Made by a program: the position numbers and the translations under genes. Source: an uncultured Paracoccaceae bacterium (GTDB lineage: Bacteria > Pseudomonadota > Alphaproteobacteria > Rhodobacterales > Rhodobacteraceae). Taken from it: a DNA stretch of 64,000 nucleotides. Positions 18,481-25,355 of the stretch are shown here, one piece after another. The notes beneath the pieces were generated by a model. That model searched no databases and was not told the DNA's origin. It was given only the letters and a program-made list of their open reading frames with translations. The stretch lies in assembly GCA_937864535.1 (NCBI GenBank), contig CALMJS010000016.1:217910-281909 (forward strand), read 5' to 3'. Numbering within the stretch: position 1 is the first letter of the stretch; the number at the start of each line of letters is the position of its first letter.

Positions 18481-19020
18481 GTGGCCGATACGGACAAACC
18501 ATTGTTGATTAAACGCTACGCCAGCCGTCGTTTGTACAATACCGAGACCAGCGACTACGTGACGCTCGAAGATATCGCGACCTTCATCCGTGATGGCCGC
18601 GAGGTCCAGATCGTGGACCTGAAATCGGGCGACGACCTGACCCGCCAGTATCTGCTGCAGATTATCGCCGAACACGAAAGCCGCGGCGAAAGTGTGTTGC
18701 CGGTTGATGTGCTGACCGATCTCGTGCGCAGCTACACCAGCCAGGCCTCGTCGATCGTGCCGCAGTTCCTGGCCGCCTCGTTCGAAATGCTGCGCGAAGG
18801 CCAGTCAAAGATGATCGAGAACATGACCAAAGCCACGCCGATGACCATGCCGGGTTTCGAGGCGCTGCAAGCCCAGCAAGCCGCCTTCTTCAAGGCAATG
18901 ACCGGCGGCATGATGGGATCTTCGGGTCCCGCACGCGAGAATGATGACGGCGACGATCTCGACAAGATCAAGAAACAGCTGAGCGATTTGCAAAACCAGT
19001 TGGCCAAGATGGGACGTTAA
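18481..19020 (+). CDS. phaR: Polyhydroxyalkanoate synthesis repressor PhaR
   Basis: 179-aa regulator that binds both DNA and PHB. The N-terminal PHB/PHA accumulation regulator DNA-binding domain KPLLIKRYASRRLYNTETS (residues 7-25) and LEDIATFIRDGREVQIVDLKSGDDLT are diagnostic, and the following helical domain binds granules. The start is GTG at 18481, preceded by GGGAGGG; the in-frame ATG at 18367 lies inside the terminator and is rejected. PhaR would repress phaP until titrated by nascent granules. The C-terminus has a short coiled-coil (LDKIKKQLSDLQNQLAK). Confidence 0.95.
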   Translation: MADTDKPLLIKRYASRRLYNTETSDYVTLEDIATFIRDGREVQIVDLKSGDDLTRQYLLQIIAEHESRGESVLPVDVLTDLVRSYTSQASSIVPQFLAASFEMLREGQSKMIENMTKATPMTMPGFEALQAQQAAFFKAMTGGMMGSSGPARENDDGDDLDKIKKQLSDLQNQLAKMGR

Positions 19021-19117
19021 TCGTCCCGTGTTTCGCCCGAACAGGAGGCCGGACCGCATTGCATGTGCAGCAGCGCGGGCCTGTGCCTGACTGGCGCCCA
19101 AAGTAGAGGAGGGGGCA

Positions 19118-20077
19118 ATGGTTGGTTCTGTCGGGCGGATCACCCTTTGGGGGGTAGAGGTCTTTGTCGCCACCGCCGAAGAGGCGTCGATTTCCGCTGC
19201 CGCACGTCGGTTGGGCAGTTCTGCCGCCACCGTGAGTCAACAACTGACCAATCTTGAGGGGGCCATCGGCGCAACGCTGCTCAATCGGAACGAACGCCCG
19301 ATCACACTGACCTCGGCAGGAGAACTCTTCCTGCGCCGTGCCAATGCGATCCTGAACGAGGCCGATCAGGCGCGGCTCGAACTTGCCACGGCGAATTTCG
19401 GTCTTAGCCGCCTGCGCCTCGGAATGATCGAGGATCTGGAATCCGACGTCACCCCGCGCCTGTTGATGGGCATGTCGGAAACCCTGCGGTCCTGCCAGTT
19501 TCTGTTGGAAACCGGCGCTTCGCACCGGCTTCATGACCTGCTCGACGCCCGCGCCCTCGATGTGATCGTGGCGGCGGATGTGGGGGCACTCGGCGACGGG
19601 CTCGAGGTGCATCCGCTCCTGATCGAACCTTTCGTTATCGCCATTCCGCGCAGCGCGGACGAGGCCAGAGCGCTTGCGTCACTTCCGACCACATTGCCGC
19701 TGATCCAGTATACCACCCGCCACCACATGGGGCAGATGATCGCCGCGCATCTGGCTCGGCAGAATCTGACCCCGGCTCATCGGTTCGAGCTGGATAGCTA
19801 CCACGCGATCATGGCGATGGTGGCCAGTGGCGTGGGATGGACGATCCTGACACCGCTCGGATGTCTCAGGGCGCGGCGCTTTTTGGACCGGGTGCAGGTC
19901 CTGTCTTTGCCCGGCGCGCCGCTCTCCCGGACCATCAATCTCACGGCCCGCCGCGGCGTGTTGGGTGCAACGCCTGCCAATTTGGCGGCGCAACTTCGCG
20001 ACCTTTTGCGCGAGTCTATCGAAACCCCGGCGCATGCCGACTATCCATGGCTGCGCGACAGCCTCAAGGTCATCTAG
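19118..20077 (+). CDS. LysR-family transcriptional regulator
   Basis: 319-aa LTTR. An N-terminal winged HTH (residues 9-70: ISAAARRLGSSAATVSQQLTNLEGAIGATLLNR) is followed by a periplasmic-binding-fold effector domain (RLRLGMIEDLESDVTPRLL onward). The region RFELDSYHAIMAMVASGVGWTIL is the conserved second half. GGAGG precedes the ATG. The target is not evident: the convergent neighbour is a LysE exporter and the upstream gene is phaR, neither divergent from it, so self-location gives no clue. Confidence 0.88.
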   Translation: MVGSVGRITLWGVEVFVATAEEASISAAARRLGSSAATVSQQLTNLEGAIGATLLNRNERPITLTSAGELFLRRANAILNEADQARLELATANFGLSRLRLGMIEDLESDVTPRLLMGMSETLRSCQFLLETGASHRLHDLLDARALDVIVAADVGALGDGLEVHPLLIEPFVIAIPRSADEARALASLPTTLPLIQYTTRHHMGQMIAAHLARQNLTPAHRFELDSYHAIMAMVASGVGWTILTPLGCLRARRFLDRVQVLSLPGAPLSRTINLTARRGVLGATPANLAAQLRDLLRESIETPAHADYPWLRDSLKVI

Positions 20078-20096
20078 AGGTAATTCGGCGGCCGCG

Positions 20097-20148
20097 CTTT
20101 CATCTTTCCCCAAATACCTCCGCCGGAGGCATGGCCCGTCAGGGCCAA
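20097..20148 (+). repeat. Dispersed intergenic repeat, copy 2 (C-type)
   Basis: CTTTCATCTTTCCCCAAATA, then CCTCCGCCGGAGG (palindrome) and a GGCCCGTCAGGGCC hairpin. It ends one base before the LysE-family stop codon. Confidence 0.85.
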
Positions 20149-20751
20149 TCAATGCCCCATCACCACCGGCGCAACCGAAAGCAGTAACAGCGCCGCCATC
20201 GTCCAGTTGAACCACTGCAGTCGCCCTGCGGTATTCAGCCAGCGCCGTGCCTGTTGGCCCAATACCACCCAGAAGGTGATCGACGGCAGGTTTGTTGCCA
20301 TAAAGATGAGCGCGACCAGCAGAACCTGTGCCATCGATTGATCGACCGTGTAGGCGCTGAGCGCCGTCAGGGCCATCATCCAGCCCTTCGGGTTCACCCA
20401 TTGAAACGCTGCCGCCTGAAAAAATGTCAGCGGTTTTCCTTCGGTCTCCGGCGCATCGGCCTTTTTTGACCCTGAATTGGCGATTTTCCACGCCAGATAG
20501 ACCAGATATCCGATCGAGGCCCACTTCATCACCGTCATCACGACCGGAGCCGCAACAAAGAGTTGCATCAACCCCGCGCCCAGAATGACAATCATAAAGG
20601 AATGTCCCAGCCCGACTCCCAAGAGATGCGGGACGGTGCGGCGAAAACCGAAGTTCGCGCCAGAGGCCATCAACATCATGTTGTTGGGTCCCGGGGTAAT
20701 CGAACTGACAAAGGCAAAGCCCAGCAGGGCCAGAAGAATCTGAAGAGTCAT
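20149..20751 (-). CDS. LysE/RhtB-family amino-acid exporter
   Basis: 200-aa inner-membrane protein with about six hydrophobic segments. The N-terminal FVSSITPGPNNMMLMASGANFG is the family signature (TPGPxxxxV type), and QWVNPKGWMMALTALSAY is the conserved central motif. It likely exports an amino acid or homoserine lactone-like compound. ATG at 20751 chosen; an in-frame ATG at 20772 adds seven residues and would run into the first TTGGCGCAAT repeat. It is divergent from the Lrp gene, its probable regulator. Confidence 0.88.
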   Translation of the reverse strand: MTLQILLALLGFAFVSSITPGPNNMMLMASGANFGFRRTVPHLLGVGLGHSFMIVILGAGLMQLFVAAPVVMTVMKWASIGYLVYLAWKIANSGSKKADAPETEGKPLTFFQAAAFQWVNPKGWMMALTALSAYTVDQSMAQVLLVALIFMATNLPSITFWVVLGQQARRWLNTAGRLQWFNWTMAALLLLSVAPVVMGH

Positions 20752-20763
20752 GGTTCGGGCAAA

Positions 20764-20824
20764 TTGGCGCAATTGCCTCGAAATGTAGTTGCGAAAATGT
20801 TTTCATTTCCGGGTTTGGCGCAAT
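20764..20824. promoter_or_regulatory. Two TTGGCGCAAT direct repeats in the LysE/Lrp divergent region
   Basis: Exact 10-bp copies at 20764-20773 and 20815-20824, 51 bp apart (about five helical turns) and flanking GAAAATGTTTTC. Likely Lrp-binding sites controlling both genes. Confidence 0.5.
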
Positions 20825-20826
20825 AT

Positions 20827-21279
20827 ATGACGGAAATGGATCGCATAACCGACAAAATATTGCACGAATTGGCCCGTGATGGCCGGATCAGCAACCTCGA
20901 ACTGGCGGAACGGGTTGGCCTGTCGCCCTCGGCCTGTTTGCGCCGGGTTCAGGATCTGGAAAAACGCGGGGTGATCACCGGCTATCGTGCTCGCTTCGAC
21001 CCGGTGCAAATGGGGCGGTCGTTTCTGGTCTATGTCACCGTCGGTCTGTCCGAGCATACCAAGGCGGCGCAGGACGACTTTGAACAGGCGATGTCGCGCG
21101 CGGCAGAGGTCACCGAATGTCACAATGTCGCCGGAGCGTTTGAATATCTGCTCCGGGTCGAGGTCGAAAACCTCGCCGCGTACAAGCGGTTCCACACGGA
21201 TACGCTGGGAACTGTGCCCCATGTGCGATCCATCACCAGCTATATGGTCATGGGCACGTCCAAGGACGCGCGGGGATAG
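20827..21279 (+). CDS. Lrp/AsnC-family regulator
   Basis: 150-aa feast/famine regulator. N-terminal HTH (MDRITDKILHELARDGRISN, then LAERVGLSPSACLRRVQDLEKRGVI), followed by the RAM ligand-binding domain (FLVYVTVGLSEHTKAAQDDFE, then GAFEYLLRVEV). The ATG at 20827 places the HTH directly at the N-terminus, as in the family. The gene is divergent from the LysE-type exporter, a standard pairing in which Lrp senses the exported amino acid. Confidence 0.92.
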   Translation: MTEMDRITDKILHELARDGRISNLELAERVGLSPSACLRRVQDLEKRGVITGYRARFDPVQMGRSFLVYVTVGLSEHTKAAQDDFEQAMSRAAEVTECHNVAGAFEYLLRVEVENLAAYKRFHTDTLGTVPHVRSITSYMVMGTSKDARG

Positions 21280-21280
21280 G

Positions 21281-22132
21281 TTATCCCGACAAACGGTTGC
21301 GATAGTCGCGCGGTGTGATTCCCAGATGCCGCTGAAAGGCGCGGCTGAAATAGCTGGGATCGGGATAGCCCACCTCTGCGCCGATCGCTGCGATCGGGCG
21401 TCGGGTGTAGGCCAGTTGCCGGCAGGCTTCACGCATTCGCATGGCCTCGATCGCGCGCAGCACGGGCAGGCCAGTGGCCTGTTTCACCAGCCGGTTCAGG
21501 TGACTGGTCGAGATCGCCAGCGCGGCCGCGATGTCTGCCACGGTCAGGGCCTGATCCAGCCGCGCCCGCACAAAACCGTCGAATTTCTGTAAAATACGGG
21601 GCGATCTATCCGGCGCGGTGGGTGCCGCTTCGGCCAAGGCTTCGGCCAAACTGGCAAAGAGTTGCGTCGACAGGCCTCGAAGTCTGGCAACCCGTGCGAG
21701 CGAAGTCGAGCCATGCGTTCGGCTCAGTGTGTCAAACAGATACTCGAAATCCTCGGGCGGTCGCGTCCATCCTGGCCGCGCGAGCGCAAGCGACAGCGGC
21801 GAGGGACCGTCGATCACATCGGCGACCTCGGCCGTTGGAATTGTGAACACATGGCCAATCGTTCCCGACTCAAAGGTAAACCCATGCACCACACGGCGCG
21901 GCATGTTGATCGCAATCGGCGCGGGCAGACTTACATGGTGGCCGTCGGCTTCGAGCTGGGTCTGGCCCTGCCGGATAAACAGGATCTGGTGCAAATCCTC
22001 GTGACGATGCGGGCTGATGCGCCAGTCATGTCCTGCCGCCCGATCCGTGATCGTTTCGACATGGCACAAATCGGGAAAGCCGAGAGCTTCGCCATAGAGG
22101 CCATAGGCCGGGATCGAGGGGGGTGTCGCCAT
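21281..22132 (-). CDS. AraC-family regulator (cupin plus HTH)
   Basis: 283-aa transcription factor. An N-terminal cupin-like sensor (RISPHRHEDLHQILFIRQGQ, residues 38-57) is followed by two C-terminal AraC HTH motifs (LTVADIAAALAISTSHLNRL and IAAIGAEVGYPDPSYFSRAF). It resembles the PobR-like group of hydroxybenzoate regulators by length and cupin sequence, but there is no pobA gene nearby, so the effector is uncertain. It is convergent with Lrp, 1 bp between stops, and lies downstream of the CcsR-like RNA array. Confidence 0.88.
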   Translation of the reverse strand: MATPPSIPAYGLYGEALGFPDLCHVETITDRAAGHDWRISPHRHEDLHQILFIRQGQTQLEADGHHVSLPAPIAINMPRRVVHGFTFESGTIGHVFTIPTAEVADVIDGPSPLSLALARPGWTRPPEDFEYLFDTLSRTHGSTSLARVARLRGLSTQLFASLAEALAEAAPTAPDRSPRILQKFDGFVRARLDQALTVADIAAALAISTSHLNRLVKQATGLPVLRAIEAMRMREACRQLAYTRRPIAAIGAEVGYPDPSYFSRAFQRHLGITPRDYRNRLSG

Positions 22133-22201
22133 ATCTCGGACAATAAACCAGACGCCTGCAAAGGCGAGGGCGAATTCACAAAATCGGCGGCCTCAAATGA
22201 A

Positions 22202-22276
22202 AACGGCGACACCCGGGAGGAGGAGGGTGTCGCCGTTCTATTCCGCGAATGCTCAGGGAGGAGGAGGAGCATCCGC
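22202..22276 (-). ncRNA. CcsR/cuckoo-type sRNA, unit 4 (distal)
   Basis: Two hairpins on the minus strand, 22245-22276 and 22202-22237. Each loop reads CUCCUCCUCCC in RNA. The distal one has a 12-bp perfect stem and is followed by TTTTCATTT, so it acts as the array terminator. Confidence 0.75.
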
Positions 22277-22282
22277 TTTGGT

Positions 22283-22357
22283 GAAAGACCGACAGGGAGG
22301 AGGAGAGCCGATCTTTCGTTGTGGGGCTGCCAGGGAGGAGGAGAGGCAGAACCACAA
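22283..22357 (-). ncRNA. CcsR/cuckoo-type sRNA, unit 3
   Basis: Hairpins 22319-22357 and 22283-22317 (one base apart), both with CUCCUCCUCCC loops. The stems differ in sequence from the other units while the loops are constant. Confidence 0.72.
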
Positions 22358-22370
22358 TTCTATTTAGGGT

Positions 22371-22443
22371 GCGGCGGTGTCAGGGAGGAGGAGAGACACC
22401 GCCGCCAGTTTCACGGACCTTCAGGGAGGAGGAGGAGGGTCCG
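22371..22443 (-). ncRNA. CcsR/cuckoo-type sRNA, unit 2
   Basis: Hairpins 22414-22443 and 22371-22405 with CUCCUCCUCCC loops; the second has an 11-bp perfect stem (GCGGCGGTGTC on the plus strand). Confidence 0.72.
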
Positions 22444-22463
22444 GAACCTTGAATTTTCAAAGT

Positions 22464-22542
22464 GCGGCGGCACCAGGGAGGAGGAGAGGCGCCGCCGCCT
22501 TTTTCACGATCCGACCCAGGGAGGAGGAGGAGGGCGGATCGT
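22464..22542 (-). ncRNA. CcsR/cuckoo-type sRNA, unit 1
   Basis: Hairpins 22506-22542 and 22464-22498 with CUCCUCCUCCC loops. It lies directly after the extra hairpin at 22547-22572 that follows the DUF1127 stop codon. Confidence 0.72.
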
Positions 22543-22546
22543 TCCC

Positions 22547-22572
22547 GGGGTCCAAGGGAGGAGGAGGACCCC
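22547..22572 (-). ncRNA. Ninth anti-SD hairpin at the DUF1127 3' end
   Basis: 7-bp stem GGGGTCC/GGACCCC with a CUCCUCCCU loop, 8 nt after the DUF1127 stop. Possibly the 3' end of the DUF1127 mRNA after processing. Confidence 0.6.
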
Positions 22573-22580
22573 GTAATCTA

Positions 22581-22799
22581 TTAGTTCGCGGTCTTGGCCG
22601 CTTCGAGGGCGATGCCCTTGATCATCGAGCGGGAGATACCCAGATCCGCCAGTTCGCGGTTCGACAGGTTCGACAGCTCGACCACCGTTGCACGGTAGAC
22701 CTTGCGCTGGGCCAGACGGTCAGCCAGGGTGGCGCGCAGGGCGCTGATCGAGGCGAAAACGCTGAAACCGTTGCTGCGTACGTCGTTGGCGTATGCCAT
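22581..22799 (-). CDS. DUF1127 small RNA-associated protein (CcaF1-like)
   Basis: 72-aa basic protein. The C-terminal DUF1127 motif is LSNRELADLGISRSMIKGIALEAA. In Rhodobacter sphaeroides a DUF1127 protein (CcaF1) is co-transcribed with the CcsR sRNAs, binds RNA and affects their maturation; the same order is seen here. The start at 22799 is preceded by AAAGAGAGA; an upstream ATG at 22952 is rejected because it runs through the promoter region. It is likely expressed under stress from an alternative heat-shock-type sigma promoter, which I could not pinpoint. Confidence 0.88.
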   Translation of the reverse strand: MAYANDVRSNGFSVFASISALRATLADRLAQRKVYRATVVELSNLSNRELADLGISRSMIKGIALEAAKTAN

Positions 22800-23091
22800 T
22801 GTGTGTCTCTCTTTCATCTTGCCGCATCGGGCGGCCGTATCATCTGTTTCGTGGGCCCGTCTGTTTTCGTGGCGGGCTGCATTGCTGCTGTTGAACCTAA
22901 TTTGCTCCTTTCGCTGCGTTTGCACAATTGGGCCTTTTGGCAATGCTGCCATGCAGCGAATGCATACGAAGTGCTGACCTATTCACGAAAACGTCATAAA
23001 TCAGGGGGAAAAGCGGGGCTCTCCCCTTGCGAAATGGCTCAAAGGGGGCAAATTCTGCCCTGTAAATGAGCATTAAGAGGCAGCGACAGGC

Positions 23092-24165
23092 ATGACCCTA
23101 GGGAAAGATCAGATACTTGAGATATTGGGCCGAGTCGCTCTGCCAAATGGGCAAACACTGGTTTCGGCGGATTTGGTCCGCGCTTTGGACGTGTCGGGGA
23201 ATCACATCCGGTTTGTGATCGAGGCCGCGACCCCCGATCAGGCGCGGTCGCTAGAGCCTGTGCGGCTCGGCGCGGTCGAGGCGCTGCGGGCGGCACACCC
23301 CGGTGTCGAGGTTTCGGCGGTTCTGACTGCGCACGGCCCCTCAGCCCCGTCGACCCCCGCACCGAGCCTGAAAATCGGCCGTCATCCTACCCCTCAGGCT
23401 GGTCCGCAGGGCGTGCCGGGGATCAAGCGGATCATCGCGGTCGGTTCTGGCAAGGGCGGGGTCGGCAAGTCCACGGTGTCCTCAAACCTTGCCGTTGCCT
23501 TGGCGCGGGCAGGGAAAAAGGTCGGGCTACTGGATGCAGATATCTATGGTCCCAGCCAGCCGCGCATGATGGGGCTGACGGACCGCCCCGGATCGAGCGA
23601 CGGCAAGAATATCGACCCGCTGGTGGCGCATGGTGTGACGGTGATGTCCATCGGTCTGCTGGTGGACCCGGATAAGGCAGTGATCTGGCGCGGTCCGATG
23701 TTGATGGGCGCGCTGCAACAGTTGCTGGGGCAGGTGAACTGGGGTGAGCTGGACGTTCTGATCATCGACCTGCCGCCGGGCACGGGCGATATTCAGCTGA
23801 CACTCTGTCAAAAAACCCATCTGACCGGTGCGATTGTTGTGTCCACCCCGCAGGACGTCGCCCTGATCGACGCGCGCAAGGCGCTGGATATGTTCCAATC
23901 GCTGAAAACGCCGGTGCTGGGCCTGGTCGAGAATATGTCGATGTTCCATTGCCCGAACTGTGGCCATGAAAGCCACATCTTTGGTCATGGCGGCGTGGCC
24001 GCTGCGGCGGCGGAACTGAAGTTACCGTTCCTCGGCGCTCTGCCGATTGATTTGGATACCCGCTTGGCTGGCGACGCGGGGACGCCGATCGCGGCGGGCG
24101 CGGGCGTGATGGCCGACGCTTATGCCGCCATCGCGGCCCGTCTGATCGATGGCGGGCTGGTCTAA
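23092..24165 (+). CDS. mrp: Mrp/NBP35-family iron-sulfur carrier ATPase
   Basis: 357-aa scaffold/carrier for Fe-S clusters (ApbC family). An N-terminal DUF59/MIP18-like domain (residues 1-90) joins through a Pro/Ala-rich linker to a P-loop NTPase: deviant Walker A GKGGVGKST (about residues 121-129), Switch LDADIYGPSQPRMMG, and DLPPGTGD. The cluster-binding pair is CPNCG near residue 284. It probably acts in the cytoplasm as a homodimer. The gene is divergent from the DUF1127 unit and followed by an intrinsic terminator at 24194-24221. Confidence 0.94.
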   Translation: MTLGKDQILEILGRVALPNGQTLVSADLVRALDVSGNHIRFVIEAATPDQARSLEPVRLGAVEALRAAHPGVEVSAVLTAHGPSAPSTPAPSLKIGRHPTPQAGPQGVPGIKRIIAVGSGKGGVGKSTVSSNLAVALARAGKKVGLLDADIYGPSQPRMMGLTDRPGSSDGKNIDPLVAHGVTVMSIGLLVDPDKAVIWRGPMLMGALQQLLGQVNWGELDVLIIDLPPGTGDIQLTLCQKTHLTGAIVVSTPQDVALIDARKALDMFQSLKTPVLGLVENMSMFHCPNCGHESHIFGHGGVAAAAAELKLPFLGALPIDLDTRLAGDAGTPIAAGAGVMADAYAAIAARLIDGGLV

Positions 24166-24193
24166 CCGCTCAGGGCCACCTCAGTACTACCGC

Positions 24194-24221
24194 AAACGCC
24201 GTCCATTTTGGGCGGCGTTTT
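24194..24221 (+). terminator. Intrinsic terminator after mrp
   Basis: Arms AAACGCCGTCC / GGGCGGCGTTT (10 of 11 pairs, plus one G-T) with an ATTTT loop, followed by TTTTCATTTC. Confidence 0.82.
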
Positions 24222-24230
24222 CATTTCATG

Positions 24231-24549
24231 GACTCTTATGGAGTCTGTGGTGAGTTTTCATGGGTTCCGAATCACTTGACGGTGTATTCGAGTGAGTATT
24301 CGTGAACAAGTCGTGAACATTTGTTGAGAGGACGGCGGATCTCCAGCTGGCATGGAACTCGCCGCGGAAAAAATCTTTGCCGCATAATATAGCGGCGGGA
24401 CATCATGTCGTACCATATATGGTATTTATGGGTGGCGACGAATCAAAGTGGTGTTGCTGGTTCCAGATGGCCTAGCAGATCGACTCGATCAAACATCCAG
24501 TTTGACTCCATAAGAGTCCATAAGATTCAAGAAAGTGGTTGCCGGAGTC
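24231..24549. promoter_or_regulatory. GANTC (CcrM-type) site cluster upstream of mraZ
   Basis: Nine GANTC sites in 319 bp: starts at 24231, 24241, 24269, 24440, 24482, 24504, 24514, 24524 and 24545. None follow between 24550 and mraZ. The block is visibly AT-richer than its surroundings and has no convincing ORF. It also holds an exact 18-bp inverted repeat (24228-24245 and 24504-24521) and a perfect palindrome TACCATATATGGTA (24411-24424). GTGA-type short repeats occur near 24292-24317. Likely a methylation-sensitive cell-cycle control region for the division cluster. Confidence 0.5.
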
Positions 24550-24757
24550 GTGAGGTTGTGGCAATTTCGTGGCATAGGATGTGAACGGGACGACGAGTTC
24601 TAAGGGGCAAAGATCCGAAAAGGACAAAAGACCCCACCGGTAAGAGGCAGGTTCATACAGGCACCCGCTCACATCCGCATAACAAGATCCGGCGCGCGAG
24701 CGAGCAGACACATCCCCCAGATGGCGCGCGTTGTCGGACATCCCGCGAGGGACGAAG

Positions 24758-24795
24758 ACGGCGGATCGAGCGGTGGCAGCGGCTCGATCCGCCGT
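24758..24795 (+). other. 14-bp perfect stem-loop in the mraZ leader
   Basis: Arms ACGGCGGATCGAGC / GCTCGATCCGCCGT with a 10-nt loop, 53 bp upstream of the mraZ start. No T-run follows, so it is not a plain terminator. The rest of 24550-24848 shows nothing recognisable. Confidence 0.6.
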
Positions 24796-24848
24796 TCCCG
24801 TTTCCAGGTGGCCCGTTCGGGCGAAGAGGCAGAGAGGACTACGCGGCA

Positions 24849-25352
24849 GTGGTTCAGGCATTTGAAGGCGGCACCACCACCAAGGTGGACTCAAAGGGGC
24901 GCATGTCGATCCCTGCCGAGTTTCGTCGCGTTCTGGCTGCCGGTGATCCGGGCCGCGAAGATTCTGAAACGACCCGGATGAAGGTCGTTTTTGGCCAGCA
25001 CCTGACGGACTGCGTTGCCGTTTACACGGTTGCCGAACATCAGCGCATCGTGAATGACATCTATGCCATGCCGCGCGACAGGGCCGCGGCGCAGAAAAAG
25101 CTCGCCCATCTTTATGTGACGCAATCCGCCACGCTCGAGGCGGATCGGGATGGCCGGATCATCCTGCCGAAAAACATGCGCGAAAAACTGCAAATCGTCG
25201 AAGGACAGATCTTCTTTCGCGGTTTGGTGAATTACTTTGAAATGTGGAACAACGACATCTTTGAACGCACCGTCAATGTTGAAATCGACGCGTGGCTGGA
25301 CGAGATGGGCGAAGACTTTGACCCGCTGTCTCTGCTGGGGTCTGGAACGTAA
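24849..25352 (+). CDS. mraZ: Transcriptional regulator MraZ
   Basis: 167-aa protein with two SpoVT/AbrB-type half-domains that forms a ring and binds repeats upstream of its own operon. Family marks: TTTKVDSKGRMSIPAEFRR (N-terminal half) and ATLEADRDGRIILPKNMREKL (C-terminal half), each with the D-x-KGR / D-x-DGR core. The start is GTG at 24849 preceded by GAGAGG. It is the first gene of the division and cell wall cluster; rsmH follows after 3 bp. Confidence 0.93.
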   Translation: MVQAFEGGTTTKVDSKGRMSIPAEFRRVLAAGDPGREDSETTRMKVVFGQHLTDCVAVYTVAEHQRIVNDIYAMPRDRAAAQKKLAHLYVTQSATLEADRDGRIILPKNMREKLQIVEGQIFFRGLVNYFEMWNNDIFERTVNVEIDAWLDEMGEDFDPLSLLGSGT

Positions 25353-25355
25353 ATC

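Noticed and set aside
22202..22572. Possible CRISPR array in the GGGAGGAGGAG repeats
   Set aside because: The repeats are only 11-13 bp, spacers are uneven, and each repeat is the loop of a palindrome. No cas genes are present. CcsR/cuckoo hairpins explain it better.
23039..23362. Minus-strand frame antisense to the mrp start
   Set aside because: Arg/Pro-rich composition, no motifs, and mrp has clear Walker and CxxC motifs on the other strand.
24228..24521. Miniature transposable element bounded by the 18-bp inverted repeat
   Set aside because: No target-site duplication or second copy is visible in the window, and the dyad and GANTC content of the repeats favours regulatory sites. Left open as a finding.
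24166..24848. RNase P RNA (rnpB) or tRNA gene in the gap before mraZ
   Set aside because: The conserved GAGGAAAGTCC and ACAGAA elements of rnpB are absent on both strands, and no tRNA cloverleaf with GGTTCGA-type T-loop was found.
24472..24894. Minus-strand frame of 140 codons in the region before mraZ
   Set aside because: No ribosome site, no motif, and it runs into the mraZ coding sequence; treated as non-coding.
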